From positions 351,287 through 415,286 of the forward strand of contig CAMBFI010000001.1 of the NCBI GenBank assembly GCA_945865935.1: 64,000 nucleotides of DNA, in the 5' to 3' direction. The position numbers were made by a program, and so were the translations under genes. Source of the DNA: Bordetella parapertussis (GTDB lineage: Bacteria; Pseudomonadota; Gammaproteobacteria; Burkholderiales; Burkholderiaceae_B). The stretch's first letter is position 1; each line of letters starts with the position of its first letter. Shown one piece after another: positions 63,896-64,000 of the stretch. A model generated the notes under the pieces. The model saw only the letters and a list, made by a program, of their open reading frames with translations, did not search any database and was not told where the DNA came from.

Positions 63896-64000
63896 ATACG
63901 CGTAGCGCAGGTCACGTAGCTGTAACAGGCTGCTGTGATTGCAAACGAAATCAAGTGCTCACTTGAAGTGAAATAGTAAGCCTCTGGGTGTTAAAGCCTA
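63896..64000 (+). other. Pre-16S leader, cut by the window end
   Basis: The 105 bases after boxC hold no coding frame of note. A near-perfect palindrome, TCAAGTG-CT-CACTTGA (63951-63966), is present and may be part of the pre-16S processing stem. The mature 16S start (usually about AGAGTTTGATC) is not reached, so no rRNA gene is annotated. Confidence 0.6.

Noticed and set aside
63644..63919. A 91-codon frame on the plus strand after rng
   Set aside because: It overlaps the inverted repeat, UP element, promoter and boxA of the rRNA leader, has no ribosome site and resembles no protein family.
1..64000. CRISPR arrays, insertion sequences, phage genes, integrases, tRNA genes
   Set aside because: I looked for direct repeats with regular spacing, transposase or integrase motifs and cloverleaf sequences in the gaps and found none.

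Overview
The window is ordinary chromosomal DNA from a betaproteobacterium, most likely Burkholderiales close to Alcaligenaceae/Bordetella. This rests on gene order (infB-rbfA-truB-typA; xseB-ispA-dxs; rpsF-priB-rpsR-rplI-dnaB; aminotransferase-hom-thrC; bcp-phoH), a Bug/TctC-type solute receptor, LpxO, a Kdo kinase, and an LPS core cluster placed between dnaE and msbA. No transposase, integrase, phage gene, CRISPR array or tRNA was seen. Coding density is very high: many neighbours overlap by 1-4 bases and most convergent pairs meet with almost no gap and no visible terminator.

Layout. 1-3.5 kb: translation and ribosome maturation (infB 3' end, rbfA, truB, typA). 3.5-11 kb: gabD, a LOG-type nucleosidase, polA, htpX and an orphan Rieske oxygenase. 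10.8-13.9 kb: xseB-ispA-dxs, supplying isoprenoid precursors. 14-17.8 kb: rpsF-priB-rpsR-rplI, closed by the one clear intrinsic terminator, then a degenerate kinase-like gene and dnaB. 17.8-22.7 kb, minus strand: a PBP7-type endopeptidase, pdxA, PIN-PhoH, bcp and a Mth938-like gene. 22.9-27.2 kb: alaC-like aminotransferase, hom, thrC and fluC in one tightly packed unit. 27.2-30.2 kb, minus strand: hpnE-hpnD-hpnC, making squalene from farnesyl diphosphate. 30.3-37.9 kb: radA, an FtsX-type permease, truncated hemoglobin, Kdo kinase, an ArsC/Spx-like protein, rmuC and rpiA. 37.9-44.5 kb: yggX, argA, hrpA, lpxO.

44.5-57.4 kb: dnaE runs straight into six genes (glycosyltransferase, deacetylase, glycosyltransferase, glycosyltransferase, deacetylase, glycosyltransferase), with a DUF218 protein, a heptosyltransferase-like GT9 and msbA beside them. 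Together with kdkA and lpxO this gives much of an LPS core and lipid A modification and export pathway. 57.4-62 kb: a nitroreductase, an AtzG-like (DUF4089) subunit with an AtzE-like amidase, then on the other strand a short MetE-like protein and a Bug receptor. This looks like an accessory catabolic island with unknown substrate. 62.1-64 kb: RNase G, then a strong rRNA promoter and antitermination leader. The window stops before the 16S gene itself.

I found no clearly new system. The best leads are the kinase-like gene with the catalytic aspartate replaced, the dnaE-coupled LPS cluster with two deacetylases, the AtzG/AtzE-like pair of unknown substrate, and the structured rpsF leader.
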